A stretch of 64,000 nucleotides of DNA from Aphanomyces cochlioides (taxonomy: Eukaryota > Oomycota > Saprolegniomycetes > Saprolegniales > Verrucalvaceae): positions 1,116,001 to 1,180,000 of the forward strand of contig JAHQRK010000022.1 of NCBI GenBank assembly GCA_019828595.1, read 5' to 3'. A program made the translations under genes and the position numbers. Below the pieces are notes generated by a model that was given only the letters and a program-made list of their open reading frames with translations, was not told the origin of the DNA and searched no databases. Positions within the stretch are counted from its first letter, which is position 1. Every line of letters starts with the position of its first letter. Shown here one piece after another: positions 11,570 to 21,340 of the stretch.

Positions 11570-11613
11570 GGTCTTATAGTGTAGCGGTTATCACGTCTCC
11601 TTGACGTGGAGAA
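11570..11613 (+). pseudogene. tRNA-Val(GAC) 5' half, upstream of SINE
   Basis: Left half ending in the target copy 11599-11613; A box and full anticodon arm are retained. Confidence 0.93.
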
Positions 11614-11974
11614 GGGGGGGGGGGGAAATTGGCTCAGTGGTAGAGCACACGCTTCGTAAGCGAGAGGTCACCGGTTCGATCCCGGGCTAGGACGAGGGAT
11701 TTGCAACCCCTCCACCCCCCCTGTCCGAAAGCACGGTATTTAATGGGATGTATGTGATCGGGAAACTTAAGTGCGCCTCGAACTTACAAGAGAAGGATTG
11801 TCCGGAAGCGGTTACCGGAATGAAAGTGTCAGTTTAATGTGGCCGTTCTGTAAAAACGTGTCGAATCGCTGTACTACCGAAAAGGTAGAACTATCAAGAC
11901 AAAGCCGTTAGACCTGGTCCAGCTGAGTTAAAGTAGTTCATATCCACTATAACCTAGGTAATATACTCAATAAA
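11614..11974 (+). mobile_element. SINE with tRNA-Thr(CGT)-like head and LINE-A-like tail
   Basis: A 361-bp non-coding element. It begins with 12 G, then a tRNA-like head with A box TGGCTCAGTGG (11630-11640), D-stem GCTC/GAGC, an anticodon loop TTCGTAA (CGT, Thr-like), and B box GGTTCGATCC (11673-11682). The acceptor stem no longer pairs. The body holds the hairpins CCGG..CCGG and CTACC-GAAAA-GGTAG. The last 16 nt, TAATATACTCAATAAA, differ from the LINE-A end at two sites. There is no TTTT run inside; the first pol III stop is the T5 of the split tRNA at 12022-12026. It probably moves with LINE-A enzymes. Confidence 0.92.
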
Positions 11975-12018
11975 CCTTGACGTGGAGAAGGTCCCCGGTT
12001 CAAGTCCGGGTAAGACCA
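11975..12018 (+). pseudogene. tRNA-Val(GAC) 3' half, downstream of SINE
   Basis: Right target copy 11975-11989, B box and acceptor 3' strand. Its T5 run at 12022-12026 would also end a SINE transcript. Confidence 0.93.
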
Positions 12019-13125
12019 TCCTTTTTCGACCCAAATCAACTTTTTTTGCTTCCCGAATGATATCTCGGCCAATATTTTCTTCCCAACACACGCTATCTCT
12101 TATGGCACCTCACATGCTCTTCTTTCAACCGCATCACAACCCGTCATCCCCGCACGCCGACGAAATGCGTGTAAAATGACAAAAGTACTAGACTTTGCGT
12201 CTCCATTTCTCATCCATGAGGCAAGTGTACCAATCATAAAACACGCATAAATAGAACAGTTCAAACTGGACTTTCACCGAGACCCTGACACGACAAATAT
12301 TCCATCTCAGTTTCACTTCAGAAAGGACGATTTTAAATCCTCATTGACTTGGAGGGGACGCTACTTGAGAAACCCTTCCAGTCATTCCTTACTCTCTTCA
12401 AAGCAACAAACTTTTCCAAAATGGATCCAACTTAAACTTAACCACACTAAACAAATCTCAACAACAGGTAGCTCCAAAGAAACAGCGATTCGTTCAAATG
12501 AATACACAATCGTATCAACCGAGCGCTGGATAGACACATCCACTCGACCTCAGAGTATGTCTCTCAAAACAATGACAGACAAGATGGAAGAGAGCATCCA
12601 ATTGGACCGTTGGAACTTATTATAGATTCCAAGATACATATATGTAGATGATTACAGGAGGTCCATCGTTCCCTGTGAGTTTGTGTGTTTAGACTCGTTT
12701 TTTGTGGGAGGGGGCGATGATCCGCTTTTGGTTTGAAATGAAAGTATTTGAATAGGTCTACGAGAGGAGACAAACTTTTTCTCCCAAGCCCTTCGAGTAT
12801 TGCATGTTGGCGAGGACTGACCACTCAGTTTGTCTAGGCTTTGGTTGCGAAAATAGAGTGCGCTGAAGGATTTTTGTGTCCAGAGTCGTCGTGAATGGTA
12901 TGGAAACAGATCACAGACGTGGAGAGAGGAGATGATGTTTGTGACTTGTGAGGTCGAGTCTATCGTGGGCCGTGTGGTGACAGGATGTTAGTATAGGCGA
13001 TGTTGTTGTGTGTGCTGACGTGATGGGTTTGGCGTTGAATGTGTGACAAGGATAGTGTTCCAATGGTTGTGAGAGGGTGTGTGATTGATGTGAATGATGA
13101 GCAAGGTAGGCATAGTAGACATGGA
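12019..13125. repeat. Array spacer, unit 7
   Basis: 1107 nt. Carries ATGGATCCAAC (T near 12425), a variant limited to units 7, 8 and 9. No gene seen. Confidence 0.9.
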
Positions 13126-13169
13126 GGTCTTATAGTGTAGCGGTTATCACGTCTCCTTGACGTGGAGAA
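13126..13169 (+). pseudogene. tRNA-Val(GAC) 5' half, upstream of SINE
   Basis: Left half ending in the target copy 13155-13169. Confidence 0.93.
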
Positions 13170-13528
13170 TGAGGGGGGAAATTGGCTCAGTGGTAGAGCA
13201 CACGCTTCGTAAGCGAGAGGTCACCGGTTCGATCCCGGGCTAGGACGAGGGATTTGCAACCCCCCTCCCCCCCTGTCCGAAAGCACGGTATTTAATGGGA
13301 TGTATGTGATCGGGAAACTTAAGTGCGCCTCGAACTTACAAGAGAAGGATTGTCCGGAAGCGGTTACCGGAATGAAAGTGTCAGTTTAATGTGGCCGTTC
13401 TGTAAAAACGTGTCGAATCGCTGTACTACCGAAAAGGTAGAACTATCAAGAGACAAAGCCGTTAGACCTGGTCCAGCTGAGTTAAAGTAGTTCATATCCA
13501 CTATAACCTAGGTAATATACTCAATAAA
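13170..13528 (+). mobile_element. SINE, second copy
   Basis: 359 bp. Its 5' junction reads TGA plus six G before AAATTGG, unlike the pure G-run of the first copy. It has a changed C-rich tract near 13259 and an AG insertion near 13450 (CAAGAGACAAAG). Head, boxes and tail are otherwise the same. Confidence 0.92.
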
Positions 13529-13572
13529 CCTTGACGTGGAGAAGGTCCCCGGTTCAAGTCCGGGTAAGACCA
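13529..13572 (+). pseudogene. tRNA-Val(GAC) 3' half, downstream of SINE
   Basis: Right target copy 13529-13543 plus T-arm and acceptor 3' strand; T5 run follows. Confidence 0.93.
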
Positions 13573-14679
13573 TCCTTTTTCGACCCAAATCAACTTTTTT
13601 TGCTTCCCGAATGATATCTCGGCCAATATTTTCTTCCCAACACACGCTATCTCTTATGGCACCTCACATGCTCTTCTTTCAACCGCATCACAACCCGTCA
13701 TCCCCGCACGCCGACGAAATGCGTGTAAAATGACAAAAGTACTAGACTTTGCGTCTCCATTTCTCATCCATGAGGCAAGTGTACCAATCATAAAACACGC
13801 ATAAATAGAACAGTTCAAACTGGACTTTCACCGAGACCCTGACACGACAAATATTCCATCTCAGTTTCACTTCAGAAAGGACGATTTTAAATCCTCATTG
13901 ACTTGGAGGGGACGCTACTTGAGAAACCCTTCCAGTCATTCCTTACTCTCTTCAAAGCAACAAACTTTTCCAAAATGGATCCAACTTAAACTTAACCACA
14001 CTAAACAAATCTCAACAACAGGTAGCTCCAAAGAAACAGCGATTCGTTCAAATGAATACACAATCGTATCAACCGAGCGCTGGATAGACACATCCACTCG
14101 ACCTCAGAGTATGTCTCTCAAAACAATGACAGACAAGATGGAAGAGAGCATCCAATTGGACCGTTGGAACTTATTATAGATTCCAAGATACATATATGTA
14201 GATGATTACAGGAGGTCCATCGTTCCCTGTGAGTTTGTGTGTTTAGACTCGTTTTTTGTGGGAGGGGGCGATGATCCGCTTTTGGTTTGAAATGAAAGTA
14301 TTTGAATAGGTCTACGAGAGGAGACAAACTTTTTCTCCCAAGCCCTTCGAGTATTGCATGTTGGCGAGGACTGACCACTCAGTTTGTCTAGGCTTTGGTT
14401 GCGAAAATAGAGTGCGCTGAAGGATTTTTGTGTCCAGAGTCGTCGTGAATGGTATGGAAACAGATCACAGACGTGGAGAGAGGAGATGATGTTTGTGACT
14501 TGTGAGGTCGAGTCTATCGTGGGCCGTGTGGTGACAGGATGTTAGTATAGGCGATGTTGTTGTGTGTGCTGACGTGATGGGTTTGGCGTTGAATGTGTGA
14601 CAAGGATAGTGTTCCAATGGTTGTGAGAGGGTGTGTGATTGATGTGAATGATGAGCAAGGTAGGCATAGTAGACATGGA
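13573..14679. repeat. Array spacer, unit 8
   Basis: 1107 nt with the ATGGATCCAAC and GGATAGAC variants. No gene seen. Confidence 0.9.
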
Positions 14680-14752
14680 GGTCTTATAGTGTAGCGGTTA
14701 TCACGTCTCCTTGACGTGGAGAAGGTCCCCGGTTCAAGTCCGGGTAAGACCA
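14680..14752 (+). tRNA. tRNA-Val: tRNA-Val(GAC), intact
   Basis: Same 73-nt sequence as at 5518 and flanked by units with the T variant, so an empty target lies between two SINE-bearing loci. Confidence 0.95.
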
Positions 14753-15859
14753 TCCTTTTTCGACCCAAATCAACTTTTTTTGCTTCCCGAATGATATCTC
14801 GGCCAATATTTTCTTCCCAACACACGCTATCTCTTATGGCACCTCACATGCTCTTCTTTCAACCGCATCACAACCCGTCATCCCCGCACGCCGACGAAAT
14901 GCGTGTAAAATGACAAAAGTACTAGACTTTGCGTCTCCATTTCTCATCCATGAGGCAAGTGTACCAATCATAAAACACGCATAAATAGAACAGTTCAAAC
15001 TGGACTTTCACCGAGACCCTGACACGACAAATATTCCATCTCAGTTTCACTTCAGAAAGGACGATTTTAAATCCTCATTGACTTGGAGGGGACGCTACTT
15101 GAGAAACCCTTCCAGTCATTCCTTACTCTCTTCAAAGCAACAAACTTTTCCAAAATGGATCCAACTTAAACTTAACCACACTAAACAAATCTCAACAACA
15201 GGTAGCTCCAAAGAAACAGCGATTCGTTCAAATGAATACACAATCGTATCAACCGAGCGCTGGATAGACACATCCACTCGACCTCAGAGTATGTCTCTCA
15301 AAACAATGACAGACAAGATGGAAGAGAGCATCCAATTGGACCGTTGGAACTTATTATAGATTCCAAGATACATATATGTAGATGATTACAGGAGGTCCAT
15401 CGTTCCCTGTGAGTTTGTGTGTTTAGACTCGTTTTTTGTGGGAGGGGGCGATGATCCGCTTTTGGTTTGAAATGAAAGTATTTGAATAGGTCTACGAGAG
15501 GAGACAAACTTTTTCTCCCAAGCCCTTCGAGTATTGCATGTTGGCGAGGACTGACCACTCAGTTTGTCTAGGCTTTGGTTGCGAAAATAGAGTGCGCTGA
15601 AGGATTTTTGTGTCCAGAGTCGTCGTGAATGGTATGGAAACAGATCACAGACGTGGAGAGAGGAGATGATGTTTGTGACTTGTGAGGTCGAGTCTATCGT
15701 GGGCCGTGTGGTGACAGGATGTTAGTATAGGCGATGTTGTTGTGTGTGCTGACGTGATGGGTTTGGCGTTGAATGTGTGACAAGGATAGTGTTCCAATGG
15801 TTGTGAGAGGGTGTGTGATTGATGTGAATGATGAGCAAGGTAGGCATAGTAGACATGGA
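14753..15859. repeat. Array spacer, unit 9
   Basis: 1107 nt; last of the three units with ATGGATCCAAC. No gene seen. Confidence 0.9.
14756..14760 (+). terminator. Pol III T5 terminator
   Basis: TTTTT 4 nt after the tRNA at 14680-14752. Confidence 0.85.
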
Positions 15860-15901
15860 GGTCTTATAGTGTAGCGGTTATCACGTCTCCTTGACGTGGA
15901 G
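15860..15901 (+). pseudogene. tRNA-Val(GAC) 5' half, upstream of SINE
   Basis: Left half. The target copy reads CCTTGACGTGGAG followed by GAA, with one extra G compared with the other loci, so the exact junction is uncertain by a few bases. Confidence 0.9.
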
Positions 15902-16259
15902 GAAGGGGGGAAATTGGCTCAGTGGTAGAGCACACGCTTCGTAAGCGAGAGGTCACCGGTTCGATCCCGGGCTAGGACGAGGGATTTGCAACCCCTCCAC
16001 CCCCCCTGTCCGAAAGCACGGTATTTAATGGGATGTATGTGATCGGGAAACTTAAGTGCGCCTCGAACTTACAAGAGAAGGATTGTCCGGAAGCGGTTAC
16101 CGGAATGAAAGTGTCAGTTTAATGTGGCCGTTCTGTAAAAACGTGTCGAATCGCTGTACTACCGAAAAGGTAGAACTATCAAGACAAAGCCGTTAGACCT
16201 GGTCCAGCTGAGTTAAAGTAGTTCATATCCACTATAACCTAGGTAATATACTCAATAAA
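15902..16259 (+). mobile_element. SINE, third copy
   Basis: About 358 bp. The 5' junction is GAA plus six G before AAATTGG. The body follows the first copy, without the AG insertion of the second, and the tail is the same. Confidence 0.91.
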
Positions 16260-16303
16260 CCTTGACGTGGAGAAGGTCCCCGGTTCAAGTCCGGGTAAGA
16301 CCA
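16260..16303 (+). pseudogene. tRNA-Val(GAC) 3' half, downstream of SINE
   Basis: Right target copy 16260-16274 plus B box and acceptor 3' strand. Confidence 0.93.
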
Positions 16304-17410
16304 TCCTTTTTCGACCCAAATCAACTTTTTTTGCTTCCCGAATGATATCTCGGCCAATATTTTCTTCCCAACACACGCTATCTCTTATGGCACCTCACAT
16401 GCTCTTCTTTCAACCGCATCACAACCCGTCATCCCCGCACGCCGACGAAATGCGTGTAAAATGACAAAAGTACTAGACTTTGCGTCTCCATTTCTCATCC
16501 ATGAGGCAAGTGTACCAATCATAAAACACGCATAAATAGAACAGTTCAAACTGGACTTTCACCGAGACCCTGACACGACAAATATTCCATCTCAGTTTCA
16601 CTTCAGAAAGGACGATTTTAAATCCTCATTGACTTGGAGGGGACGCTACTTGAGAAACCCTTCCAGTCATTCCTTACTCTCTTCAAAGCAACAAACTTTT
16701 CCAAAATGGACCCAACTTAAACTTAACCACACTAAACAAATCTCAACAACAGGTAGCTCCAAAGAAACAGCGATTCGTTCAAATGAATACACAATCGTAT
16801 CAACCGAGCGCTGGATAGACACATCCACTCGACCTCAGAGTATGTCTCTCAAAACAATGACAGACAAGATGGAAGAGAGCATCCAATTGGACCGTTGGAA
16901 CTTATTATAGATTCCAAGATACATATATGTAGATGATTACAGGAGGTCCATCGTTCCCTGTGAGTTTGTGTGTTTAGACTCGTTTTTTGTGGGAGGGGGC
17001 GATGATCCGCTTTTGGTTTGAAATGAAAGTATTTGAATAGGTCTACGAGAGGAGACAAACTTTTTCTCCCAAGCCCTTCGAGTATTGCATGTTGGCGAGG
17101 ACTGACCACTCAGTTTGTCTAGGCTTTGGTTGCGAAAATAGAGTGCGCTGAAGGATTTTTGTGTCCAGAGTCGTCGTGAATGGTATGGAAACAGATCACA
17201 GACGTGGAGAGAGGAGATGATGTTTGTGACTTGTGAGGTCGAGTCTATCGTGGGCCGTGTGGTGACAGGATGTTAGTATAGGCGATGTTGTTGTGTGTGC
17301 TGACGTGATGGGTTTGGCGTTGAATGTGTGACAAGGATAGTGTTCCAATGGTTGTGAGAGGGTGTGTGATTGATGTGAATGATGAGCAAGGTAGGCATAG
17401 TAGACATGGA
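16304..17410. repeat. Array spacer, unit 10
   Basis: 1107 nt; back to ATGGACCCAAC, with GGATAGAC. No gene seen. Confidence 0.9.
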
Positions 17411-17483
17411 GGTCTTATAGTGTAGCGGTTATCACGTCTCCTTGACGTGGAGAAGGTCCCCGGTTCAAGTCCGGGTAAGACCA
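17411..17483 (+). tRNA. tRNA-Val: tRNA-Val(GAC), intact
   Basis: Full 73-nt gene with all stems paired, between a SINE-split locus and the first full-length LINE-A locus. Confidence 0.95.
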
Positions 17484-18590
17484 TCCTTTTTCGACCCAAA
17501 TCAACTTTTTTTGCTTCCCGAATGATATCTCGGCCAATATTTTCTTCCCAACACACGCTATCTCTTATGGCACCTCACATGCTCTTCTTTCAACCGCATC
17601 ACAACCCGTCATCCCCGCACGCCGACGAAATGCGTGTAAAATGACAAAAGTACTAGACTTTGCGTCTCCATTTCTCATCCATGAGGCAAGTGTACCAATC
17701 ATAAAACACGCATAAATAGAACAGTTCAAACTGGACTTTCACCGAGACCCTGACACGACAAATATTCCATCTCAGTTTCACTTCAGAAAGGACGATTTTA
17801 AATCCTCATTGACTTGGAGGGGACGCTACTTGAGAAACCCTTCCAGTCATTCCTTACTCTCTTCAAAGCAACAAACTTTTCCAAAATGGACCCAACTTAA
17901 ACTTAACCACACTAAACAAATCTCAACAACAGGTAGCTCCAAAGAAACAGCGATTCGTTCAAATGAATACACAATCGTATCAACCGAGCGCTGGATAGAC
18001 ACATCCACTCGACCTCAGAGTATGTCTCTCAAAACAATGACAGACAAGATGGAAGAGAGCATCCAATTGGACCGTTGGAACTTATTATAGATTCCAAGAT
18101 ACATATATGTAGATGATTACAGGAGGTCCATCGTTCCCTGTGAGTTTGTGTGTTTAGACTCGTTTTTTGTGGGAGGGGGCGATGATCCGCTTTTGGTTTG
18201 AAATGAAAGTATTTGAATAGGTCTACGAGAGGAGACAAACTTTTTCTCCCAAGCCCTTCGAGTATTGCATGTTGGCGAGGACTGACCACTCAGTTTGTCT
18301 AGGCTTTGGTTGCGAAAATAGAGTGCGCTGAAGGATTTTTGTGTCCAGAGTCGTCGTGAATGGTATGGAAACAGATCACAGACGTGGAGAGAGGAGATGA
18401 TGTTTGTGACTTGTGAGGTCGAGTCTATCGTGGGCCGTGTGGTGACAGGATGTTAGTATAGGCGATGTTGTTGTGTGTGCTGACGTGATGGGTTTGGCGT
18501 TGAATGTGTGACAAGGATAGTGTTCCAATGGTTGTGAGAGGGTGTGTGATTGATGTGAATGATGAGCAAGGTAGGCATAGTAGACATGGA
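17484..18590. repeat. Array spacer, unit 11
   Basis: 1107 nt, same diagnostic states as unit 10. No gene seen. Confidence 0.9.
17487..17491 (+). terminator. Pol III T5 terminator
   Basis: TTTTT 4 nt after the tRNA at 17411-17483. Confidence 0.85.
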
Positions 18591-18634
18591 GGTCTTATAG
18601 TGTAGCGGTTATCACGTCTCCTTGACGTGGAGAA
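18591..18634 (+). pseudogene. tRNA-Val(GAC) 5' half, upstream of LINE-A copy 1
   Basis: Left half ending in the target copy 18620-18634. A pol III A box remains about 125 nt upstream of LINE-A ORF1 without its B box. Confidence 0.93.
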
Positions 18635-18714
18635 CTTTCGTTTTTGCTTTGTAGGTTAAACTACCACAGCCCCCCAACGGAAAATCTTGCTTTTTAGGTG
18701 CTTTCGACAACGTC

Positions 18715-21240
18715 ATGGCCTCTAGCGCGGAAAAAACCATCCTTTCGACGGTGTCTCGATTCGCTCAACGTGAATCGACGCCTGACCCTAGCCAAGCGAC
18801 GCCCGGTCCGAGCCGAGAAGCCGCTGAAAAACCTCCTTCCTCTAGGAACAGCGCCGCTGCGTCCGACTCTCTTCGTAGGGAAAATGTTTCCAACCAAGAT
18901 GGTGTTGACTTAGGTGGTGACACTGGTCCAAATATGGACAAAAAAAATGGACCCGATGATGCAGGAATGGGTATGGATATTAATGGTTCCAACGAAAAAC
19001 CTGCCTCTGACGCCAATGGTGGCAAATTACTCAAGGATTCTGACAAGCCTGGGGAGAATATTACCCATCCTGACGGCACCCCTCATGGACGAGTTTTACC
19101 TAATTCGAAAAATCCCTCCAAAGATGGGACAAACTCTCCTGCCAAACCCTCCAACCCCAAAAAACAAGCTTCGTCCAACAACGAAGGCAAAAAAACCAAC
19201 TCGAAGAAAAATAATGTATGGGAAGGAGCCCGCCATGTGAAAACCCAATTGGTTCGCAACACTGGTGGGCATCCCATTGACGACTCTGAATTGGAAGAAT
19301 TAATTCGACAAGCTCGAGAATTCCGCCAAAACCCTACTGCTATGGATGAATTCATTGAAGACATCTTGAAAACTCCATCCTCGAAGGCTTGCACTGTGGA
19401 CATTCCTCTGGGAGAAGCTTTCCGTCAAGTCAAGGACTACCAAATCCGAGCGAATTTAATTACCCAAAACCCGGGTACGCTTTGGGAATCGAAATTCAAG
19501 GAAATTCTGTTCCACAAGAAAAACCCGACTACTCTCTCTTTGACGTTTTATGACGATGATCTATTGCGCAAAACTTGTGGAACCTCCCTTCGTCTGGGAA
19601 AACAAGAATTTACTGTGCCTGAATATTCTCCCCACTCGAAACTTTATTTTATTACTTTCAACAACCTGGTGGATCACGATATTCAAAAAGCGATTTTGAA
19701 AAAGTTGGAAGAGCTCACTCACTGCGTCATTGTTGGTTTTAACCCCAGTACTGACAATTTATTACGCTCGACCCAATTTCGAGTCCTTTTTGACTCCGAA
19801 ACTCCTCCTTTGGCATTGGTACCAGATGATGGAGGCGAGCCTCTGAGAGAAATCGAGATCCAAAACCAAGTTTATGTTTTTCAACATAAAATTCGGTCCC
19901 TCAATCAAACGGTCCCTCCCAGCGTTCAAGCTAGACTGGAAAAAGCCAAACAAAAAGACGACGCTAAAAAGAATACAGACCATGTCGAGGAAAACGCTAC
20001 AGAGGAAAAAACTGATGCTCCCGAAAATCCATCGACAGAAAACCAACCACCCAACACCCCGAAGGAAAATACTGGCACAACTGGAAACTCCGAATCCCCT
20101 AATGCCGATCCCAAGGAAAATCAAAATGGCAAGGAAAACTTTGTCGACCTGTCAAGCGATGTGGACATGGAACAAGAGGAGAAATCAAATATCGAAGAGG
20201 AAGAAATGGTAGCTCAACCCAAGAAGATATTAAATCCTCCACAATCACCCAAGGGCTCGAGCGAGAATAATATTATTCTCACAGACAAACCCAATTTATC
20301 CCAGGACGAATTTAAACCAACTCGAGCCGGTTTTATTCAAGGTCCCCAATACAAAATATCAGCTACCTCGATTCCAACACAAAATCGATTCGCTATCCTC
20401 AGCTCAGACGACTCTGACGTGACAACATCAGGCACAACGGTTCCTCGATTCCATCTTGATATCGTTCCTACCGACACGCCCAAAAAACGTCCTGCTTCGT
20501 CCCCAAAATCAACGATACCCAAAAAAATTCCAGCCTCTACGAAACCAGCAGGAGCCAAAGTGAAGGCTCAAATCACAGAGCTGAAGAAAAAACTGAATGA
20601 ATCCACCAACCCATTGGTATTTCATGATGAAACCCTCAACCAACCTGGCTTTATTGGAAATATCTATATGGACCCAAAATCTCGCAAAATCGCATCCAAT
20701 TTAATTGCCTCGAGAGGAATTATACGTTTAATGGCTGGAGAAAATCCCATGCAAGCTATTGATGAAGAACGATTTACCTCGTACTACCAAAAACAGCATG
20801 GCCATCCTCCTCCTGAAAATTACAGCCCCACAAATCTATTCCAAAGTTTGTGTCCAAATGACGAAGACTACCACATGAGAAGATCTCTAGCAGCAATCGA
20901 TCTATTTCTGTCCAACAGAGCACCTGAAGCTTATACGAACGATGAGTATATTAATCTGTGCCTGAAAGACAAAGTCCACCGTTGGCCCAATTGCAATTTA
21001 ATCACGGACGCCTCCTTGATTAAATTAATTTCCAGTCCTGCTGCTGGAAACCTGGTGCAACATCATAAAATTGAAGAAGAGTTGAGCCATATTGTGAAAG
21101 ATCTGGCACTCCAAACAATTGACCCTACGAAGTGTTTTGACTCGGATACTGATGCCTTGTTAACTTTACTTCCGGACGAAAAGGCTCCTGAACTCGACTA
21201 CAAAGAACTTGGCGATGATGACAATGCAGACTCCAATTGA
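18715..21240 (+). CDS. LINE-A ORF1 protein (841 aa)
   Basis: First ORF of LINE-A. The start is the first ATG, 80 nt into the element. By position it should be the RNA-binding protein of the retrotransposon particle; no CCHC knuckle or known domain is recognised. Three parts are visible: a Ser/Pro/Gly/Asn-rich N-terminus (1-180); a folded-looking block (~241-400) with motifs KQEFTVPEY, KLYFITFNN and VYVFQHKI; then an acidic, Lys/Glu/Pro-rich linker (~400-640) and a second block (~644-805) with SLAAIDLFLSNRAPE and KLISSPAAGN. Both blocks have counterparts in LINE-B ORF1. This copy has Leu106 where copies 2-4 have Pro, and Asp835 where copies 2-3 have Gly. Confidence 0.93.
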   Translation: MASSAEKTILSTVSRFAQRESTPDPSQATPGPSREAAEKPPSSRNSAAASDSLRRENVSNQDGVDLGGDTGPNMDKKNGPDDAGMGMDINGSNEKPASDANGGKLLKDSDKPGENITHPDGTPHGRVLPNSKNPSKDGTNSPAKPSNPKKQASSNNEGKKTNSKKNNVWEGARHVKTQLVRNTGGHPIDDSELEELIRQAREFRQNPTAMDEFIEDILKTPSSKACTVDIPLGEAFRQVKDYQIRANLITQNPGTLWESKFKEILFHKKNPTTLSLTFYDDDLLRKTCGTSLRLGKQEFTVPEYSPHSKLYFITFNNLVDHDIQKAILKKLEELTHCVIVGFNPSTDNLLRSTQFRVLFDSETPPLALVPDDGGEPLREIEIQNQVYVFQHKIRSLNQTVPPSVQARLEKAKQKDDAKKNTDHVEENATEEKTDAPENPSTENQPPNTPKENTGTTGNSESPNADPKENQNGKENFVDLSSDVDMEQEEKSNIEEEEMVAQPKKILNPPQSPKGSSENNIILTDKPNLSQDEFKPTRAGFIQGPQYKISATSIPTQNRFAILSSDDSDVTTSGTTVPRFHLDIVPTDTPKKRPASSPKSTIPKKIPASTKPAGAKVKAQITELKKKLNESTNPLVFHDETLNQPGFIGNIYMDPKSRKIASNLIASRGIIRLMAGENPMQAIDEERFTSYYQKQHGHPPPENYSPTNLFQSLCPNDEDYHMRRSLAAIDLFLSNRAPEAYTNDEYINLCLKDKVHRWPNCNLITDASLIKLISSPAAGNLVQHHKIEEELSHIVKDLALQTIDPTKCFDSDTDALLTLLPDEKAPELDYKELGDDDNADSN

Positions 21241-21340
21241 CTCGCCAACACACAAAATCAATTAAAACCACAATCACCACACCCCGACCCAAACCAACAC
21301 AACGACTTGAAGTCAAAAAATCAAAACCCAAATATTAATC

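Noticed and set aside
11614..11700. A functional tRNA-Thr(CGT) gene at the SINE head
   Set aside because: The acceptor 5' strand does not pair with the 3' strand, and both the anticodon stem and T-stem have mismatches. It fits a SINE promoter head, not a working tRNA.
5518..18590. Possible CRISPR-like or bacterial genomic-island reading of repeats and tRNA-inserted elements
   Set aside because: Units are 1.18 kb with no short spacers and no integrase. The inserts are APE-type LINEs and SINEs with target duplications, and the tRNAs have pol III boxes and terminators: a eukaryotic locus.
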